Assembly (NCBI GenBank): GCA_025361565.1
Contig: JANYKN010000116.1
Location: 472,470 to 536,469, forward strand
DNA: 64,000 nt
From: Bacteroidota bacterium
GTDB taxonomy: Bacteria; Bacteroidota; Bacteroidia; Bacteroidales; NBLH01
Reading direction: 5' to 3'
This document shows, one piece after another, positions 25,843 to 34,404 of this stretch. Every line of letters starts with the position of its first letter. The stretch's first letter is position 1. Below the pieces are notes generated by a model. It saw nothing but the letters and a program-made list of their open reading frames with translations, did not search any database and had not been told where the DNA came from. The position numbers and the translations under genes are program-made.

Positions 25843-26898
25843 CTATTTAGAATTATTACTATTATTCAATTCCCTTAAGTGCTTAGTACCCAAATAAAAA
25901 GATTCATCAAAATATCGCTTATTTTGTAAGGATAAAAATCCAATTCCCAATATTTGTAATGCTACGACCAATGTGAATCCCCCAACTAAAAATGCATGAG
26001 GAGCTCTCTGAAATAAATGTGCCACAGCTGCAGAAAATCTATCATCAAAAAATTTTGAGCTTGATTCAATGGTTGGATAAATTTGATAAGTATTATAGAT
26101 AATCCAAGCTATTATATAAAATGATAACAATAATAAAAGTAAACCGGGAATAATAAAAAACATATAAGGACGGAAAATGAAACCGGAAAAAAATCCATCA
26201 AATATACCTGTCCTTATCTTTATACCTGAAAATCGGGTTTTACTATATTTATTTTGATAAGTCCAATCTAAATGGGCAGGAATCTCAATTATTCTAGCTC
26301 TAAGTATTTGAGCTTTTAAAATAATCTCTGTATTTATTTCAAATGTACTTGCTTTTAAACTAAGGTTTTTAATGAATGATGCTTTATAGGCCCTCACCAT
26401 TCCACTAAAAGTATGTATTTTCTGTCGTGAAGCATACGACAAGTAACTATTTGCCCATTTACTCATAATTTTTCTATTGTACGGCACATTGGTTGTTTTA
26501 CCTCCTTTCATATATGGAGATGCAATTACAATATCAGCATGTTGTTCAATAATTGAATCAAGAAGCATTTTTATATGATCGGTAGAATAACTTAAATCTA
26601 TATCATATACAATTATAATTTCGCCCTTTGCATTTGCAAATCCTGTTTTAATGGCCACACCGAGGTTCATATTTGCAAAATGATGAATTACATGAATATT
26701 TTCATGTTCTTTTGCAAATTTTTCAGCCAAATTACCAGTATTGTCCTTACTTCCATCGTTAATAATTATTATTTCCCAGGTATATTTTGGCGAAATATTT
26801 TCTTGTAGATATTCACAAATACAAACAAGGCTTTCTTCGATGATTGCCCCCTCATTATAAGCAGGACAGATTATTGAAACAAATGGCTCTTCTTTCAT
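25843..26898 (-). CDS. GT2 polyprenyl-phosphate glycosyltransferase (DPM1/ArnC-like)
   Basis: A 351-residue protein. Residues 1-240 form a GT2 domain like dolichol-phosphate mannose synthase: VSIICPAYNEG, IIIINDGSKDNT and IIIVYDIDLSYSTDHI, which holds the DXD motif. Two membrane spans follow, one near FFIIPGLLLLLLSFYIIAW and one near VGGFTLVVALQILGIGF, as in ArnC-type enzymes. It should transfer a sugar from a nucleotide to polyprenyl phosphate on the cytoplasmic side. The GT-C gene directly downstream would then use this lipid-linked sugar in the periplasm. The family is clear; the sugar is inferred to be one made by the operon. Confidence 0.87.
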   Translation of the reverse strand: MKEEPFVSIICPAYNEGAIIEESLVCICEYLQENISPKYTWEIIIINDGSKDNTGNLAEKFAKEHENIHVIHHFANMNLGVAIKTGFANAKGEIIIVYDIDLSYSTDHIKMLLDSIIEQHADIVIASPYMKGGKTTNVPYNRKIMSKWANSYLSYASRQKIHTFSGMVRAYKASFIKNLSLKASTFEINTEIILKAQILRARIIEIPAHLDWTYQNKYSKTRFSGIKIRTGIFDGFFSGFIFRPYMFFIIPGLLLLLLSFYIIAWIIYNTYQIYPTIESSSKFFDDRFSAAVAHLFQRAPHAFLVGGFTLVVALQILGIGFLSLQNKRYFDESFYLGTKHLRELNNSNNSK

Positions 26899-26950
26899 TA
26901 TTTAAAGTAAAAATTATATATTTTCTTTGAACAAATCATATTGAATTTAT

Positions 26951-27886
26951 CTATTCTATTGAATGGGTTTTAACAAATTCTTTCAAAGGTAATAAATCAT
27001 AATTGTTGTTCAAATGCCGTATCACTTTTTTAAACACTTCAACTTTTTTTTCACTATCCACTTTCATTCCTGGAAAAAACTGTAAATCCTTAATTTTATC
27101 TCCTCCAATTATATCTAAAGGATGCAGTAAAAAGCTCGGTGGTGTGTTAGATATTTTACAAAGAAGCATTGCAATTGAAAAATAAGCATTCATTAAATGC
27201 TTAGAAAATTGGTTTAAGTATAGCAAATACGATAAGTGAAAAGGAATTCTAAAGAATGGCATAGTCGTCACTGGAATTTCCAATAATTTTGCACCATTTT
27301 TCAATTTCATATAATGCGACTTTAAAGGTTTAAAGCCATCCATAAATTTCCCATAGAGTTCATTTCGTTTTTTCCGTTCTTCTTTTGATAAGTCCGAAGT
27401 CCAAAAGTAATATTTACGTGCTAGTGGCCCAATAAATGTAGGTAATGTAGAGCAATCATAGGAATAGTTTTTTTCAGCCAGTATCTCGAACAATTCGTTA
27501 CTAAAACTAAAACCAGGGCCTCTAAATCCAACTGTTTTATGCCCTGTAACATCAAAAATAGCTTCTTCTGCTTTTGTTATCTCTTCAAACAATTCTTCTT
27601 TTGTATATTTTTGCAACCACGATTCATGATTGAAGGAATGGTTAGCTATTTCATGTCCACGATCTGCAATCATCTTCAGATAATCTTTATTTTTATCTAA
27701 AACTGCATCTTGACCTACAATAAAAAAAGTAATTTTTAAATTCAATTCATCCAATAAATCGAGCACATAAGGAACGAAAATATCAAAATATGATGGCAAG
27801 TCTTTCCATGATTGATTTCCATGAATTTTCAGGTATGACCATTGATTATCAAGATCAAGCGAAATTGTTGCTTTTTTTTTCCCCAT
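26951..27886 (-). CDS. Polysaccharide deacetylase (NodB/CE4 domain)
   Basis: A 311-residue NodB-homology protein. The catalytic and metal-binding motifs are present: SLDLDNQW (D11 and D13), NHSFNHE with H83 and H87 as the His pair, an RGPGFSFSN motif-3 segment and FLLHPLDIIG near the C-terminus. No signal peptide is seen, so it probably acts in the cytoplasm or at the inner membrane face on a nucleotide- or lipid-linked sugar. Its position beside an ArnC-like GT2 and an ArnT-like GT-C parallels ArnD, which deformylates the lipid-linked sugar. It follows the FAD enzyme gene by five bases. Confidence 0.86.
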   Translation of the reverse strand: MGKKKATISLDLDNQWSYLKIHGNQSWKDLPSYFDIFVPYVLDLLDELNLKITFFIVGQDAVLDKNKDYLKMIADRGHEIANHSFNHESWLQKYTKEELFEEITKAEEAIFDVTGHKTVGFRGPGFSFSNELFEILAEKNYSYDCSTLPTFIGPLARKYYFWTSDLSKEERKKRNELYGKFMDGFKPLKSHYMKLKNGAKLLEIPVTTMPFFRIPFHLSYLLYLNQFSKHLMNAYFSIAMLLCKISNTPPSFLLHPLDIIGGDKIKDLQFFPGMKVDSEKKVEVFKKVIRHLNNNYDLLPLKEFVKTHSIE

Positions 27887-27891
27887 AGAAG

Positions 27892-29202
27892 CTAATTACA
27901 ATATTGTTTTACAAATTTTTCGGCCAATTGAATGGTTTCATTCACATTTAATGTCCCATTAGTAATTTGTGCTGAATTCAAAATATATACGCCTTGAATA
28001 TTTGTCTCTACAGACGGTATATTTTTTGAATATCCTAGTGTTGAAAGTGCAAATACATTCCGCGAACGGGCAACTCCACTAAATAGAATATCTTCTTTTT
28101 TAATTTCAGGATACATTATCAAAAGTGCTGCAATAAAATTATCTGTAATTTCTGTATCCGCCATTTCAAAAAGCTTACTATTTGATAAAACATACTTTGG
28201 TAAATAAATCAAAGCATTTCCATTAAAATGTTTTTTATCCACCAAAGCAGACATTTCAATAACACCCGTGAATGGAACCCAGTCATCGGTTATATTGGTG
28301 ACATAATATGGTGAGATTGAATTTTTTAAAATTAAAGTAACACAAATAACCCCCAAATATTTAAGATTTTGATGCTTTAACAATTGGGCTTCAGAAATAT
28401 CGGGATAAATTTTTGGAATTAATTTCGAAGGCAAGGTTACAATACATCTTTCGAATAAAGAAGAATCATCGTTTCCACTATATATAATAACACCTTTAGG
28501 ATGAGCAGCCTCAATTTTCAACACATTAACACTTGTTCTAATTTCCACACTTAATTGACCAAGCTTTTCACATAATACCTTTAAAATTCTTGCATATCCA
28601 CCATTTACATAACCAAACATTTCCTTTTTCAAACCACTTCTTCGAGCGGCATACATACGTTGGATTGTAGCCCAAATAAATGCTGCCGAAGCTTCTTTGT
28701 ATGATTCGCCAAGTTTAGCTTTTAATAAAGGCAACCATATTTTATTAAATGTTCGTTTTCCTGAAAGTTGTGTTAACCACTTTTCGACACTAATTTGCTC
28801 AAGTTTTTTATAATCATTTACTTTTGATGCATAAAAAATAGTTCCTCCCAGCCTGAATTTATCGATTAGATTTAACGGAGGAAACTTTAAAAACTCCAGT
28901 GAATTGGACATGGAATATAATTTTCCACCTGTGTAAAATCCAGTTTTAGTTTCTTCCCACACCAACTCATTTTCAATACCGATTTCTTTCAATATATTCC
29001 GTAAATAAAAATCTGACATTAAAATTACATGATAGAATTTATCCCATGTAATGTTTCCGAATTCCCATGGCGATGTTAATCCACCAACATTTGGGCTTGC
29101 CTCAAATACTGTAACTTTATTTCCTTGTTGAGCCAACCTCAATGCCAGTGTCAACCCCAACATTCCACCACCGACAATTCCATATGTTTCTTTATTTGTC
29201 AT
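27892..29202 (-). CDS. FAD-dependent oxidoreductase (amine oxidase/UDP-galactopyranose mutase-like)
   Basis: A 436-residue flavoprotein. The N-terminus GIVGGGMLGLTLALRL, followed by VTVFEASPNVGGL, is the dinucleotide-binding motif with the downstream GG doublet seen in protoporphyrinogen-oxidase-like, phytoene-desaturase-like and amine-oxidase enzymes. The C-terminus has GVYILNSAQITNGTLNVNETIQLA, the second FAD contact. Proteins of this group recur in polysaccharide clusters, but their reaction is not established; oxidation of a sugar or of a lipid-linked sugar is possible. The start overlaps the epimerase gene end by 11 bases, and the deacetylase gene follows after five bases, so it is firmly part of the operon. 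Confidence 0.82.
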   Translation of the reverse strand: MTNKETYGIVGGGMLGLTLALRLAQQGNKVTVFEASPNVGGLTSPWEFGNITWDKFYHVILMSDFYLRNILKEIGIENELVWEETKTGFYTGGKLYSMSNSLEFLKFPPLNLIDKFRLGGTIFYASKVNDYKKLEQISVEKWLTQLSGKRTFNKIWLPLLKAKLGESYKEASAAFIWATIQRMYAARRSGLKKEMFGYVNGGYARILKVLCEKLGQLSVEIRTSVNVLKIEAAHPKGVIIYSGNDDSSLFERCIVTLPSKLIPKIYPDISEAQLLKHQNLKYLGVICVTLILKNSISPYYVTNITDDWVPFTGVIEMSALVDKKHFNGNALIYLPKYVLSNSKLFEMADTEITDNFIAALLIMYPEIKKEDILFSGVARSRNVFALSTLGYSKNIPSVETNIQGVYILNSAQITNGTLNVNETIQLAEKFVKQYCN

Positions 29203-30265
29203 TGATATCAGAAATTATTTTTTCTATCGCTTTTAACATGGTATTCGATACATCATTTCCAAATACATCTGATTGAACATTGGTTGGCATAAAATCCAAT
29301 ACTTTTCTAAAAGCATTTTCAAGGGTTGGATCAACTAATATATTCCAGCCATCTCTAATAGTTTCAGTCCATTCAGTCTCTGTTCTAAATGTAATACAAG
29401 GTTTTTTTAAAAAATATGCTTCTTTTTGAATGCCTCCTGAGTCTGTAAGAATCTTTTCAGCATAATATTCAAGTTTCAAAAAATCGAAATACGGTTTGGG
29501 TTCTGTTACTATAATATTCTTTCCTATATCGATTTTGTTATCCCTAATAATCTTTTGAGTTCTGGGGTGTACCGGAAAAACCACATTTTTTTCAAGTTTT
29601 TGAAGATTATTCAATATTTTCGATAAGTTTTTAGGGTCATCCACATTATAAGGCCTGTGCAATGTCAATAAAAAATATGGATCTCCATTTATATTTAGTT
29701 TATCTAAAACAGTTGATTTTTCAAGTGCAACAGGCAAATTATTTTCAAGTGTATCCTTCATGATATCACCTGTGAACCAAGTTTTTTTTGCTAGTCCTTC
29801 ATACTCCAAGTTTTTTACTGCACTTCGAGTTGGTGCAAACAAATAATCAGAAATATGGTCCGTAGCAATCCTATTTATCTCTTCAGGCATTTTTCTGTTA
29901 TAACTTCTTAAGCCTGCCTCAATATGAATTACGGGAATATGTAATTTTGTTGCAGTCAAAGAGCCCGCTACTGTTGAATTTGTATCTCCAAAAACTATTA
30001 CCAGTGACGGTTTTTCGGCAACGAAAACTTTCTCTAATTCAATAAGCATTTTACCGGTCTGCTCTCCATGGCTGCCAGAACCAATTCCAAGATTATAATC
30101 CGGCTGAGCAATTTGCAACTCCTTAAATATCATATCAGACATCGCATCATCATAATGCTGGCCGGTATGGATAATAATCTCTTTAAAATTTTTTCTTATT
30201 AATTTAGAGAGTGGAGCCAATTTGATAAATTGTGGTCTGGCTCCAACTATAGATAAAATTTTCAT
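29192..30265 (-). CDS. wecB: UDP-N-acetylglucosamine 2-epimerase (non-hydrolysing)
   Basis: A 357-residue GT-B-fold epimerase that interconverts UDP-GlcNAc and UDP-ManNAc. Family motifs are all present: GARPQFIKLAPL, IHTGQHYDDAMSD, GDTNSTVAGSL, HIEAGLRSYNRKMPEEINR and TDSGGIQKEAY. The length is normal. The neighbouring gene, overlapping by four bases, is a UDP-sugar 6-dehydrogenase, so the pair should make UDP-ManNAcA, as wecB-wecC do in enterobacterial common antigen. The assignment is strong. Confidence 0.94.
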   Translation of the reverse strand: MKILSIVGARPQFIKLAPLSKLIRKNFKEIIIHTGQHYDDAMSDMIFKELQIAQPDYNLGIGSGSHGEQTGKMLIELEKVFVAEKPSLVIVFGDTNSTVAGSLTATKLHIPVIHIEAGLRSYNRKMPEEINRIATDHISDYLFAPTRSAVKNLEYEGLAKKTWFTGDIMKDTLENNLPVALEKSTVLDKLNINGDPYFLLTLHRPYNVDDPKNLSKILNNLQKLEKNVVFPVHPRTQKIIRDNKIDIGKNIIVTEPKPYFDFLKLEYYAEKILTDSGGIQKEAYFLKKPCITFRTETEWTETIRDGWNILVDPTLENAFRKVLDFMPTNVQSDVFGNDVSNTMLKAIEKIISDINDK

Positions 30266-31983
30266 AAAGCCTTCTTTTTTTGTGCTTCAAATGCATTTTT
30301 CACTAATAGAAATGTATGGTCATTATAGATTGGAACCGTATTAATTTCGCCTATTTCAGCAATAATACATCCTGTTGAACAACTTGCTGCCAGTTTTTGA
30401 ACTGTTTGAAAACTAATTTTATTGAATTCATTTTCAGCATACTTTTCATTTAAAAAAGAACAAATTTCATAAACTTCATTTGCTATTCCTATTTCCATTA
30501 TTTTAAATGATTTTTCAATAAAATCAACAAATTCCTTTTCCGGTTTTTGCGTTCCTCTACCGATTCCACAATAGGCGATGCCAATATTATGGAATTGTTC
30601 TGTCGTGTAAATATTACACCCATCTAAAACCCCCATAATATCAATCGAATTATTAAAAATATTGTCAAAATAATCTAAATAAATTTTATGAGCCGTTCCT
30701 ATAATAATATAGCTTGAACCTCTTACTGATTTTTCAATATCATTGGAAAAAATTGATTTAACGTTGTATTTAAGCAAATTTTGATCGTCATTTTTAACAT
30801 AAGGATCATGAAGTATTACTAATGCACCTTTTTTCTGAAGTTCGATTGCCAACTGAATTGAAGGAGAATTTCGGGTATCTTCGGAATTAAAACGATAGGC
30901 TGTACCAAGTATTGTGATTTTTTTTCCCTCAACTGAACCAAAATTTTTCTCAAAAAGTTTGATGGTTTCCAACGGAGATTTATCATTTATTTTTCTGGAA
31001 TTAATAATCAAACTTGATGAAGTATCGGCTCCATTTTTAATCATTCTCCACCACAACAGAATTCCATCTTTTGGCAAACAGTGCCCACCAACACCAATGG
31101 TTGGAATTAACAAACCACCACTAGGCACCACAGTGGCATCTTTCGAAGCATCATCAGCCTGAGAAATCCTTGTATTTACCTCATCTCTAAGCGCATAAAA
31201 ATCAATATTTTGTTCATCACAGTATCTTACTACCTCGGCAGAAAAAGCAATCCGCACATCTCTATATGCATTTTCTAATGTTTTAACAACTTCCGCAGTT
31301 AAACTATTAGTCATGTGCAAAATTCCGTTTGTGACAATATTGCTGTATAATTTTCGAATCATTATAGGTGTAACAGGATGTAAGCCAGCCACGAGTTTGT
31401 CACTATGGGTTACTCTTTCTACTAGTCTTCCAGGCATTACCCGATTAGGACTGTTACCCAATAATATATCTTTACCTTCAATCAATCCATATTTTTCGAA
31501 ATGTTGCTTTATGATTGTCATCATGGTTGATGGTGCCAATGTAGATTCGAAAATAACCAAAGGTATTTTATTTTCAGGTTTATTTTGAAGTGCTTCTGCC
31601 AAACTGGATAATCCTCCAAGCAGTGGCCCATAATCGGGTTCCAGGCCATCTTTGTCTGTTTGAATGGAAATCAGAATTACATCTGCGTCTGAAAGAACAT
31701 TAAAATCCCAACTTGCGGATAATCGAACATCTTTTACATTTTGTTCAACTATTGAGTTCAGCGCTGGTTCTATTCCTCCAATGACCGATTTTCCATCGTT
31801 GATAGCTTTTACTTTCCATCCTGAATTTCCTGAATTTCTCTGCACTACCACAACTATTGCTGGCTTATCGGTACCAATTTTTATTTCTGCATCCGCCAAA
31901 AGCGCAGCCATTGGCATTCCTACAATCCCTGGACCTATTACGCCGATTTTTTCAACTTTCCAGTTTTTAAAATATTCTTCCAT
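30262..31983 (-). CDS. wecC: UDP-N-acetyl-D-mannosaminuronate-type dehydrogenase with C-terminal extension
   Basis: A nucleotide-sugar 6-dehydrogenase with an N-terminal Rossmann domain (GVIGPGIVGMPMA), the catalytic cysteine C302 in GVGGHCLPKD, and the C-terminal UDP-binding domain (ITILGTAYRFNSEDTRNSP). Next to the UDP-GlcNAc 2-epimerase gene it is expected to oxidise UDP-ManNAc to UDP-ManNAcA. Most such enzymes have about 420-440 residues; this one has 573. About 110 residues after the third domain (roughly 465-573) include a helical EVYEICSFLNEKYAEN and a cysteine-containing CSTGCIIAEIGEI that I cannot assign. The domain near residue 40 also has a short insertion (QRNSGNSGW). Whether the tail is regulatory or catalytic is unknown. 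Confidence 0.85.
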   Translation of the reverse strand: MEEYFKNWKVEKIGVIGPGIVGMPMAALLADAEIKIGTDKPAIVVVVQRNSGNSGWKVKAINDGKSVIGGIEPALNSIVEQNVKDVRLSASWDFNVLSDADVILISIQTDKDGLEPDYGPLLGGLSSLAEALQNKPENKIPLVIFESTLAPSTMMTIIKQHFEKYGLIEGKDILLGNSPNRVMPGRLVERVTHSDKLVAGLHPVTPIMIRKLYSNIVTNGILHMTNSLTAEVVKTLENAYRDVRIAFSAEVVRYCDEQNIDFYALRDEVNTRISQADDASKDATVVPSGGLLIPTIGVGGHCLPKDGILLWWRMIKNGADTSSSLIINSRKINDKSPLETIKLFEKNFGSVEGKKITILGTAYRFNSEDTRNSPSIQLAIELQKKGALVILHDPYVKNDDQNLLKYNVKSIFSNDIEKSVRGSSYIIIGTAHKIYLDYFDNIFNNSIDIMGVLDGCNIYTTEQFHNIGIAYCGIGRGTQKPEKEFVDFIEKSFKIMEIGIANEVYEICSFLNEKYAENEFNKISFQTVQKLAASCSTGCIIAEIGEINTVPIYNDHTFLLVKNAFEAQKKKAL

Positions 31984-32007
31984 TATTTTGACACGCTATT
32001 TTAATAA

Positions 32008-33888
32008 TTAATTATCAATGAATTGATTAAACCAAACTTCAAGTGATATAATGCCCCATAATGCCCTTCCAAATTCCCTTTCTGATTGAATCATCTCGTT
32101 AATTTTTGCATGATTCAGTATACCTCTTTCTCTACATTTTTGGGTATTAAGCAAGTCGTTGATATGCTCCCCGGTTTTACCTTTAAACCAGATATGAAGA
32201 GGAACGGGAAATCCCATTTTATCTTTTCTGCTTATAATTTCTTTTGGAACTATATGTTTAATTGCTTTTTTAAGTATATACTTCATTTCGGCTCCCCGGA
32301 ATTTCATTCCTGCCGGCATACTGGAAACTAAATCCACAATTTTCCTATCCAATAATGGAACCCTTGATTCAATAGATGCAGCCATTGAAACCCTGTCTTC
32401 GACCTGCAATAAGCCCGGCAAACTGCCAAACATATCAAAATGAGTCATTTTATTATAATATGATAAGGTATCGGGATGATTAAAAAGTTCCTGAAATCTT
32501 TGAAAAATTTTATTTTTGTCATAATCCTTCTGAAAATCCTGAGAAAAATAAGCCAAACTATTATCACTCCTATCAATAAGGTGAAAATATCTCTTGTCCA
32601 TGTCATCATAGACACCTTGTTTAAAAAATTGTTTCATCATTGGAATATACTGCTTCAAATAAGGCAAGTTGGGTAAAATTGATTTCAAAGAAACAATATG
32701 TTCAGCTTCTTCATTGGTTTCAAATATACCTCCTTTAATTGCCTGTTCAAGATAGGCAATTGTATAGCGCGCATATCCTCCAAAAATTTCATCGCCACCT
32801 TGTCCTCCAAGCAAAACTTTAACTTTAGTCGAAGCAAGCCTGGAAACCATATATTGAGGAAAAACACCCGGCCCAACTACTGGTTCATCAAGGTGATATA
32901 TTAATTTGTTAAGGTTTTCAATAAAATCATTTTCAGTTGCATATATTTCATTATAAAAAGAGTTACTTTTCTCAGCAACAAGCTTAGCATATTTAGTTTC
33001 ATCAAATTCTAATCCTTCTTTAAAAGCTCCAGTAAAGGTTTGAATCTGTGAACCCATCAATTTTGACGACAACATAGTTACTAAACTGGAGTCTAATCCA
33101 CCGCTCAAGGAAGTACCAAGAGCTACATCACTTCTCAATTGAATTTTTATTGTATCTTCTAGCAATTGACCAAGATGATCAATAAAATACTCTTCGGTAT
33201 GGTACATATCAATTTTAAAATTCGGATCCCAATATTGTTTTTGCTTTATTGAAAAGTCATTTAAATTGATAACCATATAATGACCAGGCTTTACCTTATG
33301 AATATTCTTGAATAAAGTTTCTGTATGGAGTGTAAACTGGAAAGTTAGGTATTCATTGATCATTTCGTAATTTGCCTCAGCTTTTACGCTGGGATGTTTA
33401 AGAATTGCCTTTATTTCTGAGCCAAAAAGAATCAAATTTTTATCTTCATAAAAATACAATGGTTTTATCCCAAAATGATCTCTTGCAATAACAAAAATAT
33501 TCTGCTTTAAATCATAGATAATAAATGCAAACATTCCGTTTAACTGATTAATAGCGGACAAACCATCACGTTCGTACAATTTTAATATGACTTCGGTATC
33601 AGAGTTTGATTCAAAAGCAAATCCGTCTTTTATTAACTCATTGCGGAGTTCAATATAATTATAAATTTCTCCATTAAAAACAATAATCAAATCGTTTGAT
33701 TTCATTGGCTGTTGGCCGGTTTTCAAATCGATGATTGATAATCTTTTGTGATATAATCCAATGTTGTCTTTTATAAAATGCCCTTCTGAATCAGGCCCTC
33801 TATGATGAATGGCTTGAGCCATATTACTAAGGATTTCCAATTTCGGACTTAAGTTATTCTTTTGAATTATAGATACTATTCCACACAC
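32008..33888 (-). CDS. asnB: Asparagine synthase (glutamine-hydrolysing), AsnB family
   Basis: A 626-residue enzyme with the complete class II layout. Met1-Cys2 (MCGIVSIIQ) supplies the glutaminase nucleophile, HHRGPDSEG and FNGEIYNY form the glutamine site, and SLSGGLDSSLV is the ATP loop. In polysaccharide islands AsnB paralogues usually amidate uronic acids or other carboxyls on sugars rather than making free asparagine; UDP-ManNAcA from the adjacent genes is an obvious substrate. It is first in the seven-gene minus-strand operon, 24 bases ahead of the dehydrogenase gene, and has a good promoter immediately upstream. Confidence 0.9.
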   Translation of the reverse strand: MCGIVSIIQKNNLSPKLEILSNMAQAIHHRGPDSEGHFIKDNIGLYHKRLSIIDLKTGQQPMKSNDLIIVFNGEIYNYIELRNELIKDGFAFESNSDTEVILKLYERDGLSAINQLNGMFAFIIYDLKQNIFVIARDHFGIKPLYFYEDKNLILFGSEIKAILKHPSVKAEANYEMINEYLTFQFTLHTETLFKNIHKVKPGHYMVINLNDFSIKQKQYWDPNFKIDMYHTEEYFIDHLGQLLEDTIKIQLRSDVALGTSLSGGLDSSLVTMLSSKLMGSQIQTFTGAFKEGLEFDETKYAKLVAEKSNSFYNEIYATENDFIENLNKLIYHLDEPVVGPGVFPQYMVSRLASTKVKVLLGGQGGDEIFGGYARYTIAYLEQAIKGGIFETNEEAEHIVSLKSILPNLPYLKQYIPMMKQFFKQGVYDDMDKRYFHLIDRSDNSLAYFSQDFQKDYDKNKIFQRFQELFNHPDTLSYYNKMTHFDMFGSLPGLLQVEDRVSMAASIESRVPLLDRKIVDLVSSMPAGMKFRGAEMKYILKKAIKHIVPKEIISRKDKMGFPVPLHIWFKGKTGEHINDLLNTQKCRERGILNHAKINEMIQSEREFGRALWGIISLEVWFNQFIDN

Positions 33889-34404
33889 AAAGCTCCAAAT
33901 TTAGTTGACTTGTGAAAATACCAATATTTTTATTACAAATTTTAAAATTCCATGAATTGAATGTTTTTATTGAAAAACGATTATCCAAAACAATAGAATT
34001 GTGTATTTGTCCAAAACTAAAAATTGAATTGAGTTCCAATCTGTCAATAAAGTTGTAAATATCTGACCTAATGAATCATATCATGCATTTCAATCCTAAT
34101 TAAATTTCAAATTAATGTCTTTAGAATTTATCTTTACCATACAATATAATTAAACTGCAAGATTTTTATATAATCATACAGCTTTATTGAAAAAAGAAAC
34201 ATAATCTGCACAATTCTATGACAAAACAATAAATGTCTTATTATCGAGACTGAAGTATCAATTTCAATTTTAAAACCACCAACCAATTAATATGAATTAT
34301 CAAATAATACCGTTAATTACCAATAAAAAGGGAACGATTTTAACTATTTATGCTAAATTGGCCGTTGGATTTATATTATTTACCTATTGAATAAAACTGA
34401 AACA
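33889..34404. other. Divergent intergenic region, 516 bases
   Basis: This AT-rich gap separates the minus-strand asnB operon from the plus-strand cassette. It holds the minus-strand promoter described separately. I see no strong hairpin or repeat and no exact TAnnTTTG on the plus strand. A 32-codon open frame at 34292-34390 (MNYQIIPL... ending in a hydrophobic AVGFILFTY) is possible but not supported by anything else. Confidence 0.5.
33896..33924 (-). promoter_or_regulatory. Bacteroidota-type promoter for the asnB-wecCB operon
   Basis: Read on the minus strand, TTG (33924-33922) is followed after 18 bases by TAAATTTG (33903-33896), matching the TAnnTTTG -7 element and its TTG -33 partner. 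The -7 element ends only seven bases before the ATG at 33888, so the transcript would be almost leaderless. The match is by eye to a short consensus. Confidence 0.5.
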
